Assembly: GCA_045535935.1 (NCBI GenBank)
Contig: JAZSMO010000030.1
Location: 1 to 64,000, forward strand
Length of the DNA stretch: 64,000 nt
Direction of reading: 5' to 3'
Origin: SVFI01 sp045535935
Lineage (GTDB): Bacteria; Bacillota; Clostridia; Lachnospirales; Lachnospiraceae
Shown in pieces: positions 7,250 to 15,217 of this stretch. The notes below the pieces were generated by a model. The model was given only the letters and a program-made list of their open reading frames with translations, was not told the origin of the DNA and ran no database searches. A program made the position numbers and the translations under genes. Every line of letters starts with the position of its first letter. The stretch's first letter is position 1.

Positions 7250-8728
7250 CTAAATCTGTCCGATGGCTACTGTTGCCAAAAACTCTACAAGAGGCTGCGG
7301 ATGAAGTCCGATAATAAACATTGCCACCACAAAAAGCGACAATGGTAAAATCATCAACCAATTCGGATCCTCTACCTCGGAAATCGTATTATAATCAAAC
7401 TCCTTCGCCGGGAAAAAGGCACGAATCACGATGGTGAGCATATAAATTGCTGTCAGGATCGCTGAGATTAATATCGCTCCAACACCGAAATATGCCAACA
7501 CATTGTCCCCGTAAACCGCCGCCTGTGCCAGATAGAATTTGGAAATAAATCCGGAAAGTCCCGGAACTCCCATGAGAGCAAATGCCGAAATCGCAAAAAT
7601 GGCAAAAGTTTTCGGCATTTTTCTTCCCAAACCATCCAGCTCATACACATAACTTTTTTCTGTCTTGTACATAACCGCTCCGGCACAGAAGAAGGAACAT
7701 ATCTTCATTACTGCATGGGAGACCATATGCATGAGTGCGCCCAGAAGTCCCAGCGGCGACATTATAGTCACACCAAACAAAATATAACTCAAATTACTGA
7801 TTGTCGAATAAGCAAGTCTTCGTTTCAGATGACGCTCCCGCACGGCCATGGAGCAACCATATACAATCGTAACCATGGTGATCACCATGACCGTATACTG
7901 CGCCCACGTTCCTGCAAGAAGTTCTGTGCCATAACAATAATAAGTCAGACGCATAATTGCGAATGCTCCGGATTTTACTACCGCAACTGCATGGAGCAAT
8001 GCTGTTACCGGCGTCGGCGCAACACCTGCCTTCGGAAGCCAGCTGTTGAATGGGCAGATAGCTGCCTTGACACCAAATCCCATAAAAGCCAACACATATA
8101 CAAGCAGTAGCATATTAATATCAGAACCCGTATAATTTTGAGCCAGAGAAACTCCGCCATAAGCAAAGTCGGCAGTTGCTCCGTACACAATAATAAAAAT
8201 CATTCCGATAAAAGAAAATGCAGCTCCGCCCAGAGAATAGTATAAATAAGTTCTGGCAGCGAGAATGGCCTCCCTTGTCAAAACATGAATAACCAGCGGA
8301 GTTGTCACCAAGGTCAGAAGTTCATAAAAGAAATACATAGACACAATGTCTTCACTCATGGCAATTCCCAATGTGACACCGAACGTCATTGTATAGAACA
8401 TGAAAAATACCTTTTCGTGTTTTTCATGTTTCATATATTCAAAAGAATATAAAGTAGCCAACGGCCAGAGCGTTGCCACCAGACCTGAAAATACCATTCC
8501 CAGTCCGTCCAGACGGAAACTGACCGAGAGATCTCCGGTAAATTTTATCAGCGTAAAACTTTCTGACGGGCGGTTTAAGAGCACCATCCAGACTAAAACA
8601 GCATTGATAACAACCAATGTCTCTATAAAGAAAGCCATCTGTTTTCGCTTTTTAAAAGGAATTAACGGAATCAGACATCCGCCGAAAAAAGGAATCAATA
8701 CAACCAATACTAACATTACTTCATTCAT
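7250..8728 (-). CDS. NuoM/MrpD-like ion-translocating subunit (copy 3)
   Basis: A 492-residue multi-spanning membrane protein with the proton-translocating transporter domain. Key motifs are SMYFFYELLTLVTTPL (membrane glutamate) and GVKAAICPFNSWLPKAGVAPTPVTALLH (membrane lysine plus the broken-helix WLP region). Spacing to the genes either side is 14 to 16 bp, so it is part of one polycistronic unit. It probably forms one of several parallel ion channels in a membrane complex. Assignment within NuoL, M, N or MrpD is not safe by eye. Confidence 0.85.
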   Translation of the reverse strand: MNEVMLVLVVLIPFFGGCLIPLIPFKKRKQMAFFIETLVVINAVLVWMVLLNRPSESFTLIKFTGDLSVSFRLDGLGMVFSGLVATLWPLATLYSFEYMKHEKHEKVFFMFYTMTFGVTLGIAMSEDIVSMYFFYELLTLVTTPLVIHVLTREAILAARTYLYYSLGGAAFSFIGMIFIIVYGATADFAYGGVSLAQNYTGSDINMLLLVYVLAFMGFGVKAAICPFNSWLPKAGVAPTPVTALLHAVAVVKSGAFAIMRLTYYCYGTELLAGTWAQYTVMVITMVTIVYGCSMAVRERHLKRRLAYSTISNLSYILFGVTIMSPLGLLGALMHMVSHAVMKICSFFCAGAVMYKTEKSYVYELDGLGRKMPKTFAIFAISAFALMGVPGLSGFISKFYLAQAAVYGDNVLAYFGVGAILISAILTAIYMLTIVIRAFFPAKEFDYNTISEVEDPNWLMILPLSLFVVAMFIIGLHPQPLVEFLATVAIGQI

Positions 8729-8744
8729 TTTTGATTCCTCCTTC

Positions 8745-10223
8745 CTACATAAGTCCGCCGGCTATTCCATTGAGGAATGCGATCAGCGGATTCGGAAATA
8801 TCCCGATCAGAACGACCAATACAGCAAGAATTACCAGCGGGATCGTCATGATCTTATCAGCCTCACAAGTTTTCATTGATGCATAATCATAATCTTCCCC
8901 CGGGAAAAACCCCTTGACCGTAACAGAAAGCAAATATCCTGCTGTGAGCAAAGCACTGATCAAAAGCACTACCGGCCCTACAAACATAAATCCCATCCTG
9001 CCGGAAGAAAGCGCGCCTGCTGCCAAATACCACTTGCTGATAAAGCCGCCGGTCGGCGGAATTCCGATAAGACCCAGAGAAACAATGGTAAAGCACCAAA
9101 TCGTTACCGGCATTTTTTTACCGATACCCCTAAGTCCACCCACCGTTGTAATTCCGGTTTTAAATATGATAGCTCCTGCACATAAAAACAGAGCACATTT
9201 AATAAACGCATGCACCACCAAATGAAGCAGCGAACCCGTTAATGCCACAGGATCAAGAAGAGCAATTCCAAATAAAATATAAGAGATCTGGCTGACGGTA
9301 GAATAAGCCAGCCGTTTTTTCAAATTCTGTTCGCGGAATGCCAGCATGGAACCCATAAATACGGTAATCAACGAGAGCACTAAAAACAAGGTCTGCACCC
9401 ATGTTCCGCGCACCATATCTGCGCCGATCACATAGAAAACAACACGAAGAATTGCCAATACTCCACCTTTTACAATAATACCGGAAAGCACCGCCGAAGC
9501 CGGTGCAGGTGCAACCGGATGAGCTGTCGGAAGCCAGGCATGAAGAGGAAACATACCCGCTTTCACACCAAAACCGATGATCATCAAAACTGACACAACC
9601 AAAAGCAGCGTCTCATTCCCGGATACAAGCGCCGGATTTAACGTTCCGCCGGCTGTAAAGGTAAGAGACTCTGTATAGCGACATAGGAAAAACAGGCCAA
9701 ACAGCGCCATGTATGCACCAAAAAAGGAATAAATTAAATATTTCAGCGCTGCCATAATTGCCTCTTTTGACCGATTGTGCAGAACAAGCGGAAATGTCGC
9801 CAAGGTCATCAACTCATAAAAAGCATACATGGTCACCAGATTTCCGGCGCAGCCAAGCCCTGTCAGCACGCCTAATGTCACCAAATAAAATCCAAAATAT
9901 CTTCTCGGATTTTCCTCATGCTCCATGTAACGATAAGAAAACAGACCCGCAAGCATCCATACCAATGTTACAACCGCCAAAAACAGCTTGCCCAGACCAT
10001 CCAGTTTCAACAGAACCGGAAGAGATTCCGTCAAGTGGAAAAGAACTGCGGTCGGTTCCTCCAGCATCAAAAGCTGCAAAACCAATAAACCCATGACAAC
10101 TAAAACGATTCCTGTATAAATGTTTATTATTTTTCGGTTATCCACCGGTTTTAAAAACAGCAATATCACTCCCATGAGAATCGGGAACAATATCGGTAAC
10201 AACAATGAAACACATTCGCTCAT
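8745..10223 (-). CDS. NuoM/MrpD-like ion-translocating subunit (copy 2)
   Basis: This 492-residue paralogue of its neighbour carries TMYAFYELMTLATFPLVLH and GVKAGMFPLHAWLPTAHPVAPAPASAVLSG, the glutamate and lysine motifs of antiporter-like subunits. Around 14 transmembrane helices are expected. It has identical length to the next gene and similar motif spacing, which points to a gene duplication within the operon followed by divergence. Located in the cytoplasmic membrane. Confidence 0.85.
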   Translation of the reverse strand: MSECVSLLLPILFPILMGVILLFLKPVDNRKIINIYTGIVLVVMGLLVLQLLMLEEPTAVLFHLTESLPVLLKLDGLGKLFLAVVTLVWMLAGLFSYRYMEHEENPRRYFGFYLVTLGVLTGLGCAGNLVTMYAFYELMTLATFPLVLHNRSKEAIMAALKYLIYSFFGAYMALFGLFFLCRYTESLTFTAGGTLNPALVSGNETLLLVVSVLMIIGFGVKAGMFPLHAWLPTAHPVAPAPASAVLSGIIVKGGVLAILRVVFYVIGADMVRGTWVQTLFLVLSLITVFMGSMLAFREQNLKKRLAYSTVSQISYILFGIALLDPVALTGSLLHLVVHAFIKCALFLCAGAIIFKTGITTVGGLRGIGKKMPVTIWCFTIVSLGLIGIPPTGGFISKWYLAAGALSSGRMGFMFVGPVVLLISALLTAGYLLSVTVKGFFPGEDYDYASMKTCEADKIMTIPLVILAVLVVLIGIFPNPLIAFLNGIAGGLM

Positions 10224-10235
10224 CGATGTTCCTCC

Positions 10236-11726
10236 TTAAGAAAACATTTCTATACCGGAGCGGATCAGATTAATGATCGGCTCGGAGAACATACCAAGTA
10301 CAATATTGCAAAGTATAAAGCAGACACAGACCATGCTGTATGTCTTTTCTTTATTCCATAAAATTTTGTTGAAACCTGTTTTTACAGGGGTATAGATTCG
10401 AATTACCGTCTTCAAGAAATAAATCGCATTTAAAATCGTACTGATTGCAAGACAGATCAACGTCGGAAGCATCTTATGAACATTCAGGACACAGGCCTGC
10501 GCAAACAGTATTTTGCTGATAAATCCGGAAAATACCGGAAGTCCCACCATGGAAAATGCCCCCACCGTGAAGGTCAGTCCTGCAATTTCATTTCGATATC
10601 CCGCACCTGTCAGATCGATAAATTTCTTGCTCTTACCGGAAACTTCCGTCAGTCCGACTGCTGCAATGAACAGCATACTCTTGGTCGCCGCATGGGATAA
10701 AACATGGAAGATCGACGCAACCATACCCTGCTGCGTACCGAGCCCGAATCCCATGTAAATATAACCAATCTGCGCAACGGAAGAAAAAGCAATCATACGA
10801 CGAATATCATTTTCACGGATGGCACTGAGCGATCCGAAAATCATTCCGCAGAGACCGAACACAAACAATACATTAATCAGCTTACTGTCACGAATAATTT
10901 CAAAGCCAAACACCCTGTAAAACAGCTTAATCAAAAGAAAAATATATCCCTTTGAGACAAGCCCGGATAAGATGGCCGCACTGGAAACCGTGGAATAGCC
11001 ATATGCATCCGGAAGCCAGGCATGAAACGGAAACAGCGCACTCTTAATGGCAAGACCCACGCCCATAAAGACAATGGCAACTACAAGCGGTATATGATAT
11101 TCTCCGCTTTTGGCCAATAATGTCACCTGCTCCTTGATATTGCTCATAAGCAAATGTCCCGTAATGTCATAAAGAATACAAATACCGAACAAGAGCATTC
11201 CAGAACCAATAAGACTCATGATCATATAACGCGTCGCCGCCTCCAGCGTGTGACCGTTTTCCCGAATCATGATCAGTCCACAGGCAGAAATCGTGTTGAT
11301 TTCCACAAAAACATATGCTGTAAATAAGTCATTCGTATAGACAAGTGCCAGCAAAGAACTCATCAATAGATTGATCAGCACATAATAAAGATTTTCCTTA
11401 AAACCGCTGATTTCTGCTTCCAAGAGTTTTTTTCCTCCCAGAAGTGACAGAAGCATGATAATACTGAAGAAAAGCGCCATCATTGCTTCCAGATTTCCGA
11501 ACCTGATCTCATTTCCCCAAGGAGCGGAAAAACGACCCATCTTGTAGATATAGCTCTGCTCTGTCGTCATAGTCAGGTACAGCGTAGCAGCAGAAAAAAC
11601 ACCAACCAGTGTAATTACCGCTATATTGAGCCACTTGGCCACCTTGCCTTTTAAAGCGGACGATATGATTGCTGCACTCATACATAAAATAATAGAAAAA
11701 CAAGGAAAATTACGTATCAACTCCAT
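10236..11726 (-). CDS. NuoN/MrpD-like ion-translocating subunit (copy 1)
   Basis: A 496-residue polytopic membrane protein of the complex I/Mrp antiporter family. It has TAYVFVEINTISACGLIMI with the membrane glutamate and GLAIKSALFPFHAWLPDAYGYS with the lysine and WLPDAY signature. Its start directly abuts the MrpC-like gene stop, the position occupied by MrpD or MbhH in known clusters, so this is the best candidate for the MrpD/MbhH orthologue among the four. Confidence 0.86.
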   Translation of the reverse strand: MELIRNFPCFSIILCMSAAIISSALKGKVAKWLNIAVITLVGVFSAATLYLTMTTEQSYIYKMGRFSAPWGNEIRFGNLEAMMALFFSIIMLLSLLGGKKLLEAEISGFKENLYYVLINLLMSSLLALVYTNDLFTAYVFVEINTISACGLIMIRENGHTLEAATRYMIMSLIGSGMLLFGICILYDITGHLLMSNIKEQVTLLAKSGEYHIPLVVAIVFMGVGLAIKSALFPFHAWLPDAYGYSTVSSAAILSGLVSKGYIFLLIKLFYRVFGFEIIRDSKLINVLFVFGLCGMIFGSLSAIRENDIRRMIAFSSVAQIGYIYMGFGLGTQQGMVASIFHVLSHAATKSMLFIAAVGLTEVSGKSKKFIDLTGAGYRNEIAGLTFTVGAFSMVGLPVFSGFISKILFAQACVLNVHKMLPTLICLAISTILNAIYFLKTVIRIYTPVKTGFNKILWNKEKTYSMVCVCFILCNIVLGMFSEPIINLIRSGIEMFS

Positions 11727-12101
11727 CTAATTTTCCTCCTTTTTCAATATGGTAGAAATTTCATCCATATCCAACGTGTGATACCTCTGATAAAGACGAA
11801 TTGTCAGTGCAAGCATAAGCGCCGTAACAGAAACCGACACAACAATACCCGTCAGAACAAGTCCGCTGGGAATCGGATTAATATACTTCTGCGCATCCTG
11901 CACCCCATCTACAATAATCGGTGCAACCCTGCCTTCGATATATCCTTTTTCCGCAAGGAAGAGATATGTACCTGTGTCCATAAAATTAAGACCGATTATT
12001 TTCTTGATTAAATTTTTTTGTAACAAAACATTGGCTAATCCGATGGCAAATAAAAGAACAGCCACCACCTCACCTATGTTAATAAAAAGTGTTTCTGACA
12101 T
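11727..12101 (-). CDS. MrpC/NuoK-like subunit
   Basis: A 124-residue, three-helix membrane protein homologous to MrpC, MbhG and NuoK. Features are GLANVLLQKNLIKKIIGLNFMDTG in the first half and the QALVLTGIVV-like stretch PIPSGLVLTGIVVSVSVTALMLAL, which holds the conserved region facing the MrpD subunit. The ATG at 12101 is used because AGAGGGGGATT precedes it; a longer frame would lie inside the upstream gene. It sits between the MrpB-like and MrpD-like genes as in Mrp operons. Confidence 0.87.
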   Translation of the reverse strand: MSETLFINIGEVVAVLLFAIGLANVLLQKNLIKKIIGLNFMDTGTYLFLAEKGYIEGRVAPIIVDGVQDAQKYINPIPSGLVLTGIVVSVSVTALMLALTIRLYQRYHTLDMDEISTILKKEEN

Positions 12102-12102
12102 T

Positions 12103-13062
12103 TTATAATCCCCCTCTTCTGAACAAGGCATAAAATGCATACATCGTACATGCGACCTCGATCCCGACAAAAATATTCAGCCACAAAATGATACCGGCAG
12201 AAAAAATCATACCCGGAACGCCGAGAGAAATATGATTGTTGTAATCATTTGCACCCATGAAAAGATAATATGTAATAACAATGCAATATGTACAAAGAGC
12301 CGTCACCTTGACTACTTCGTACGTCTTTTCATTGAAAAATTTCTGCATTTTATCGAAACCAAATGCACTTACATACAAGATCATACCTGCTCCGATGATT
12401 GCTCCGCCGGAAAATCCTCCGCCCGGAGAAAGATGTCCGTTCAATATAATATAAATTCCGAAAATAAATACGATAGGAACAAGAACACATGCTACCTTTT
12501 GTAAAATAATGTCATTTTTCGGTTCAAAACGGCGATCATTCAGATTCTGATTTTCCCGAAGCTTCTTTTCCTCCTGCATAAGAAGAACCATGACACAGGT
12601 CGTTGCAATGAAAAGAACACAGGTCTCCCCAAATGTATCAAAGGCTCTGTAATTTAAAATCATACCTGCAACAATGTTGACCGCACCTGTTTCCTGAAGC
12701 CCCTCTTCAATATAAACCTGTGACACCTCATTATTTAAAGGCCTTTCCCATGTCCCCAAAAGCGGAAGCTTTGACACCATATAAATCATAATCACTGCAA
12801 GCGCAATACAAAATAATACGGAGGTAATCGCATAAGCACGATGAAACGTCTTGAGCCATCGATTTTCTTTGATATCATAAACTTTTTTGCGGAGCTGATA
12901 GCCCTCCGCCATGATTTCCTCCAATGTATGGCTATCTTTGTAAGGAACACCCGGCTTCATTTCCACTTCACCCAGATAAGGATCCTTTGACCCTTTCATC
13001 CAGCGGAAAAACTTAAAAGCCCACGTTTTTTCGTATTCTGCATCACTTTTCCGTCTGCTCAT
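12103..13062 (-). CDS. MbhE-MnhB/MbhF fused membrane subunit
   Basis: This 319-residue protein appears to join pieces that are separate in some relatives. After a charged cytosolic N-terminus of about 80 residues and one membrane helix, a short MbhE/MrpA-C-terminal-like region (GAVNIVAGMILNYRAFDTFGE) is followed by an MnhB/MrpB domain with the signature NGHLSPGGGFSGGAIIGAGM. The MnhB domain has four helices. Its start overlaps the upstream MbhD-like gene by 20 bp, suggesting translational coupling. Confidence 0.82.
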   Translation of the reverse strand: MSRRKSDAEYEKTWAFKFFRWMKGSKDPYLGEVEMKPGVPYKDSHTLEEIMAEGYQLRKKVYDIKENRWLKTFHRAYAITSVLFCIALAVIMIYMVSKLPLLGTWERPLNNEVSQVYIEEGLQETGAVNIVAGMILNYRAFDTFGETCVLFIATTCVMVLLMQEEKKLRENQNLNDRRFEPKNDIILQKVACVLVPIVFIFGIYIILNGHLSPGGGFSGGAIIGAGMILYVSAFGFDKMQKFFNEKTYEVVKVTALCTYCIVITYYLFMGANDYNNHISLGVPGMIFSAGIILWLNIFVGIEVACTMYAFYALFRRGGL

Positions 13063-13309
13063 CCGTACGCTCCTTTCTGATCGCTTCTATCTTTTTTAAC
13101 GTAATAAAGAAAAGAACACTGGTCAGTCCGGCTCCGACTGCTGCCTCTGTAATCGCCAGATCAGGCGACTCCAACAAAATCCATAAAACAGACATAATCA
13201 GACCATAGGTCATGTAAACCAGTACCGCATTAAGCAGACTTTTGGTAAAACTGACTGCAAGCGCACACACAATTAGGAAAAATAACAAAAGATACATAAA
13301 ATATTCCAT
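13043..13309 (-). CDS. MbhD/MrpA C-terminal-like subunit (DUF4040-like)
   Basis: An 88-residue membrane protein with three helices and the conserved segment ESPDLAITEAAVGAGLTSVLF, typical of MbhD and of the corresponding part of MrpA. Its ATG overlaps the upstream stop in a TAATG junction. Having this domain as a stand-alone gene is an Mbh-type trait rather than the classical MrpA arrangement. Confidence 0.85.
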   Translation of the reverse strand: MEYFMYLLLFFLIVCALAVSFTKSLLNAVLVYMTYGLIMSVLWILLESPDLAITEAAVGAGLTSVLFFITLKKIEAIRKERTDEQTEK

Positions 13310-13626
13310 TATCTTTCCTCCTTTTCATAACGATCCTCTCCCTCGTGGGTAAACACCTCAAGCCTTGCGATCAAATGGGACGATACCGGAGAAGAAAACC
13401 ACAAAAATACAAGTATCAATGCCAGCTTTAATGTTGTAAAATTAAAGCCGCTTAAAAACATAAGTCCTATCAGCGACAGCCCGAGTCCCAGGGTATCTCC
13501 TGTGGCAGCAGCGTGCATACGATCCAATACATAGCCCAGCTTAAATACACTGATAATCTCTATAACAAAAAGCACCATACCACAAAACAGAAAAAGAGCT
13601 CCTAAAATAAACCGAATAAGTTCCAT
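13309..13626 (-). CDS. MrpG/MnhG-like subunit
   Basis: A 105-residue, three-helix membrane protein matching MrpG. It has the segment GYVLDRMHAAATGDTLGLGLSLIGLM, close to the family signature around the conserved R-x-H-A and D-T-x-G. It sits between MrpF and MbhD in the usual order and lies 1 bp from the MrpF stop. Confidence 0.88.
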   Translation of the reverse strand: MELIRFILGALFLFCGMVLFVIEIISVFKLGYVLDRMHAAATGDTLGLGLSLIGLMFLSGFNFTTLKLALILVFLWFSSPVSSHLIARLEVFTHEGEDRYEKEER

Positions 13627-13627
13627 A

Positions 13628-13933
13628 TTATTTTACCTCCTCCTTTTCTCTTTTTTCCTGCTCCTTGTGAACTCCGAGAATAACTTTCGACAACACAATA
13701 ACTGCCAGGAAGCTTAGCATGGCATAAATCAGACAGATATCAACCAAATATCCCTCACCTTTCATAATCGCCAAGGTGGCAATAATAACCATAACCATTG
13801 TTCCCATCATGTTGACCGATACCAGTCTGTCCGCAACCGTCGGTCCCAGACAGGCGCGTATCAAGCAAAAAAATAGCATAATTGCCAAAATAATCAAAAC
13901 ACCGACAAACAAAATCTCATACGCTTTACTCAT
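13628..13933 (-). CDS. MrpF/MnhF-like subunit
   Basis: A 101-residue, three-helix protein homologous to MrpF. RACLGPTVADRLVSVNMMGT carries the conserved GPT-x-x-DR motif. I choose ATG at 13933, which overlaps the MrpE stop (ATGAGTAA); a GTG nine bases upstream is the alternative. The overlap points to coupled translation with MrpE. Confidence 0.87.
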   Translation of the reverse strand: MSKAYEILFVGVLIILAIMLFFCLIRACLGPTVADRLVSVNMMGTMVMVIIATLAIMKGEGYLVDICLIYAMLSFLAVIVLSKVILGVHKEQEKREKEEVK

Positions 13934-14402
13934 CCTGCGCACCTATCCTTTCTGCTTTTTCAAGCATACGGACAAAAATCGAATCTTCTATACCCTCCGC
14001 AAAGTCCTTGTCCAGTGCATGTACAGTAAATATATCCTCCTCTACAGATACCGTGATTGTTCCCGGTGTCAATGTGATAGAGTTGGCCAGCAGAACCTTT
14101 AGCCATCCACTTTTCAGACTCGTACGGAAGATGACAAGAACAGGCTGTCTCTCATATTTCGCTGTAAAAATCATACGTGCTGTAGCAAAATTTGCCTTTA
14201 ATATTTCCCACAATAATACAAATAAATATGCTGTCATGAACAACGCATACTTCATCATTATCCTATCCCTTTTCGGACTCCAGTCCATAAATTTACATAT
14301 AAATATATATAACAGGACTGCCACCAAAACACCGATCAATGCAATTTCGAGTGTAAACTGCCCATTAAATATAATCCATATCAAAAAAAACAGGATATAC
14401 AT
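13926..14402 (-). CDS. MrpE/MnhE-like subunit
   Basis: A 158-residue membrane protein at the head of the Mrp/Mbh-like operon. It starts MYILFFLIWIIFNG and ends with a soluble domain containing LANSITLTPGTITVSVEEDIFTVHALD, the family signature (S-I-T-L-T-P-G-T). The ATG at 14402 is preceded by AGAAGGGAAGAA. The gene lies 31 bp behind trmB and may be transcribed with it. Confidence 0.9.
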   Translation of the reverse strand: MYILFFLIWIIFNGQFTLEIALIGVLVAVLLYIFICKFMDWSPKRDRIMMKYALFMTAYLFVLLWEILKANFATARMIFTAKYERQPVLVIFRTSLKSGWLKVLLANSITLTPGTITVSVEEDIFTVHALDKDFAEGIEDSIFVRMLEKAERIGAQDE

Positions 14403-14433
14403 ATTTCTTCCCTTCTCTTTCTGTACTCTCACC

Positions 14434-15087
14434 TTATCTGCAGATCACATATTTGCATATAGGATTTCCCTTTGCGGAAAACTTTTCTTCATACTCCGTC
14501 ATAACGTTTCCTTCACAAAGCACACTGTCATTGTGAAGATCATAGGTGATAACTTCTGCCTTCCAGCCTGCAGGCTCAAGTTCCTCTATAGCAAAATCAA
14601 AAAGATCCCTGTTGTCTGTCTTAAACTCCAGCTTTCCTTCCGGCTTCAGAATCACATTATATATAGAAAGAAATTGCCGACTCGGAAGTCTTCGCTTGAC
14701 ATGTCTGTCCTTTGGCCATGGATCAGAGAAATTCAAGTAAATTCTGTCAATTTCTCCCGGTGCAAAAACGTCTTTCAGTTTTCTTGCGTCCATACATAAA
14801 AAACGGACATTTTCAGGGGCTTTCTCCTCCGCCTTTAACATGTCCATTTTCTGCAGGGCTCTGAGCAGGACACTGGAATACATTTCAATTCCGATGAAAT
14901 TTATATTGGGATATTTCTTTGCCATCTCCATAATAAACTTTCCCTTACCCATACCTATCTCTATATAAATGGGATGATCGTTCCCAAAAACCATATGATA
15001 TTTTCCGAAATTTGCTTCCGGCTCATGAATTACATATGAACTTTTTGAAATTACTTCATCCGCCCCAGGTATATTTCGCAAACGCAT
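14434..15087 (-). CDS. trmB: tRNA (guanine-N7)-methyltransferase
   Basis: This 217-residue Rossmann-fold enzyme should methylate G46 in the tRNA variable loop using S-adenosylmethionine. It shows the SAM-binding motif YIEIGMGKGKFIMEMA, where the usual Cys or Ser is Met, the acidic end of strand 2 (NFIGIEMYSS), and the catalytic/substrate block NFSDPWPKDRHVKRRL. Length is normal. It is divergent from the carboxypeptidase gene and precedes the Mrp/Mbh-like operon. Confidence 0.94.
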   Translation of the reverse strand: MRLRNIPGADEVISKSSYVIHEPEANFGKYHMVFGNDHPIYIEIGMGKGKFIMEMAKKYPNINFIGIEMYSSVLLRALQKMDMLKAEEKAPENVRFLCMDARKLKDVFAPGEIDRIYLNFSDPWPKDRHVKRRLPSRQFLSIYNVILKPEGKLEFKTDNRDLFDFAIEELEPAGWKAEVITYDLHNDSVLCEGNVMTEYEEKFSAKGNPICKYVICR

Positions 15088-15115
15088 TCTTATACTCCCT
15101 TCCTCTCATAGCATT

Positions 15116-15145
15116 TTGTTATTCTACACCTTTTAGATGTAAAAT
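15116..15145 (+). promoter_or_regulatory. Candidate promoter of the D,D-carboxypeptidase gene
   Basis: TTGTTA, an 18-bp spacer and TAAAAT lie in the 130-bp divergent region between trmB and the carboxypeptidase gene. The match is moderate, and a trmB promoter would have to overlap it on the other strand. Confidence 0.45.
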
Positions 15146-15217
15146 GGAAGTAAAAATATTTCTTTTTAGCAAAAAATAGTGTATCATAATAAACATCTTA
15201 TGTTTCGAGGAAAATTT

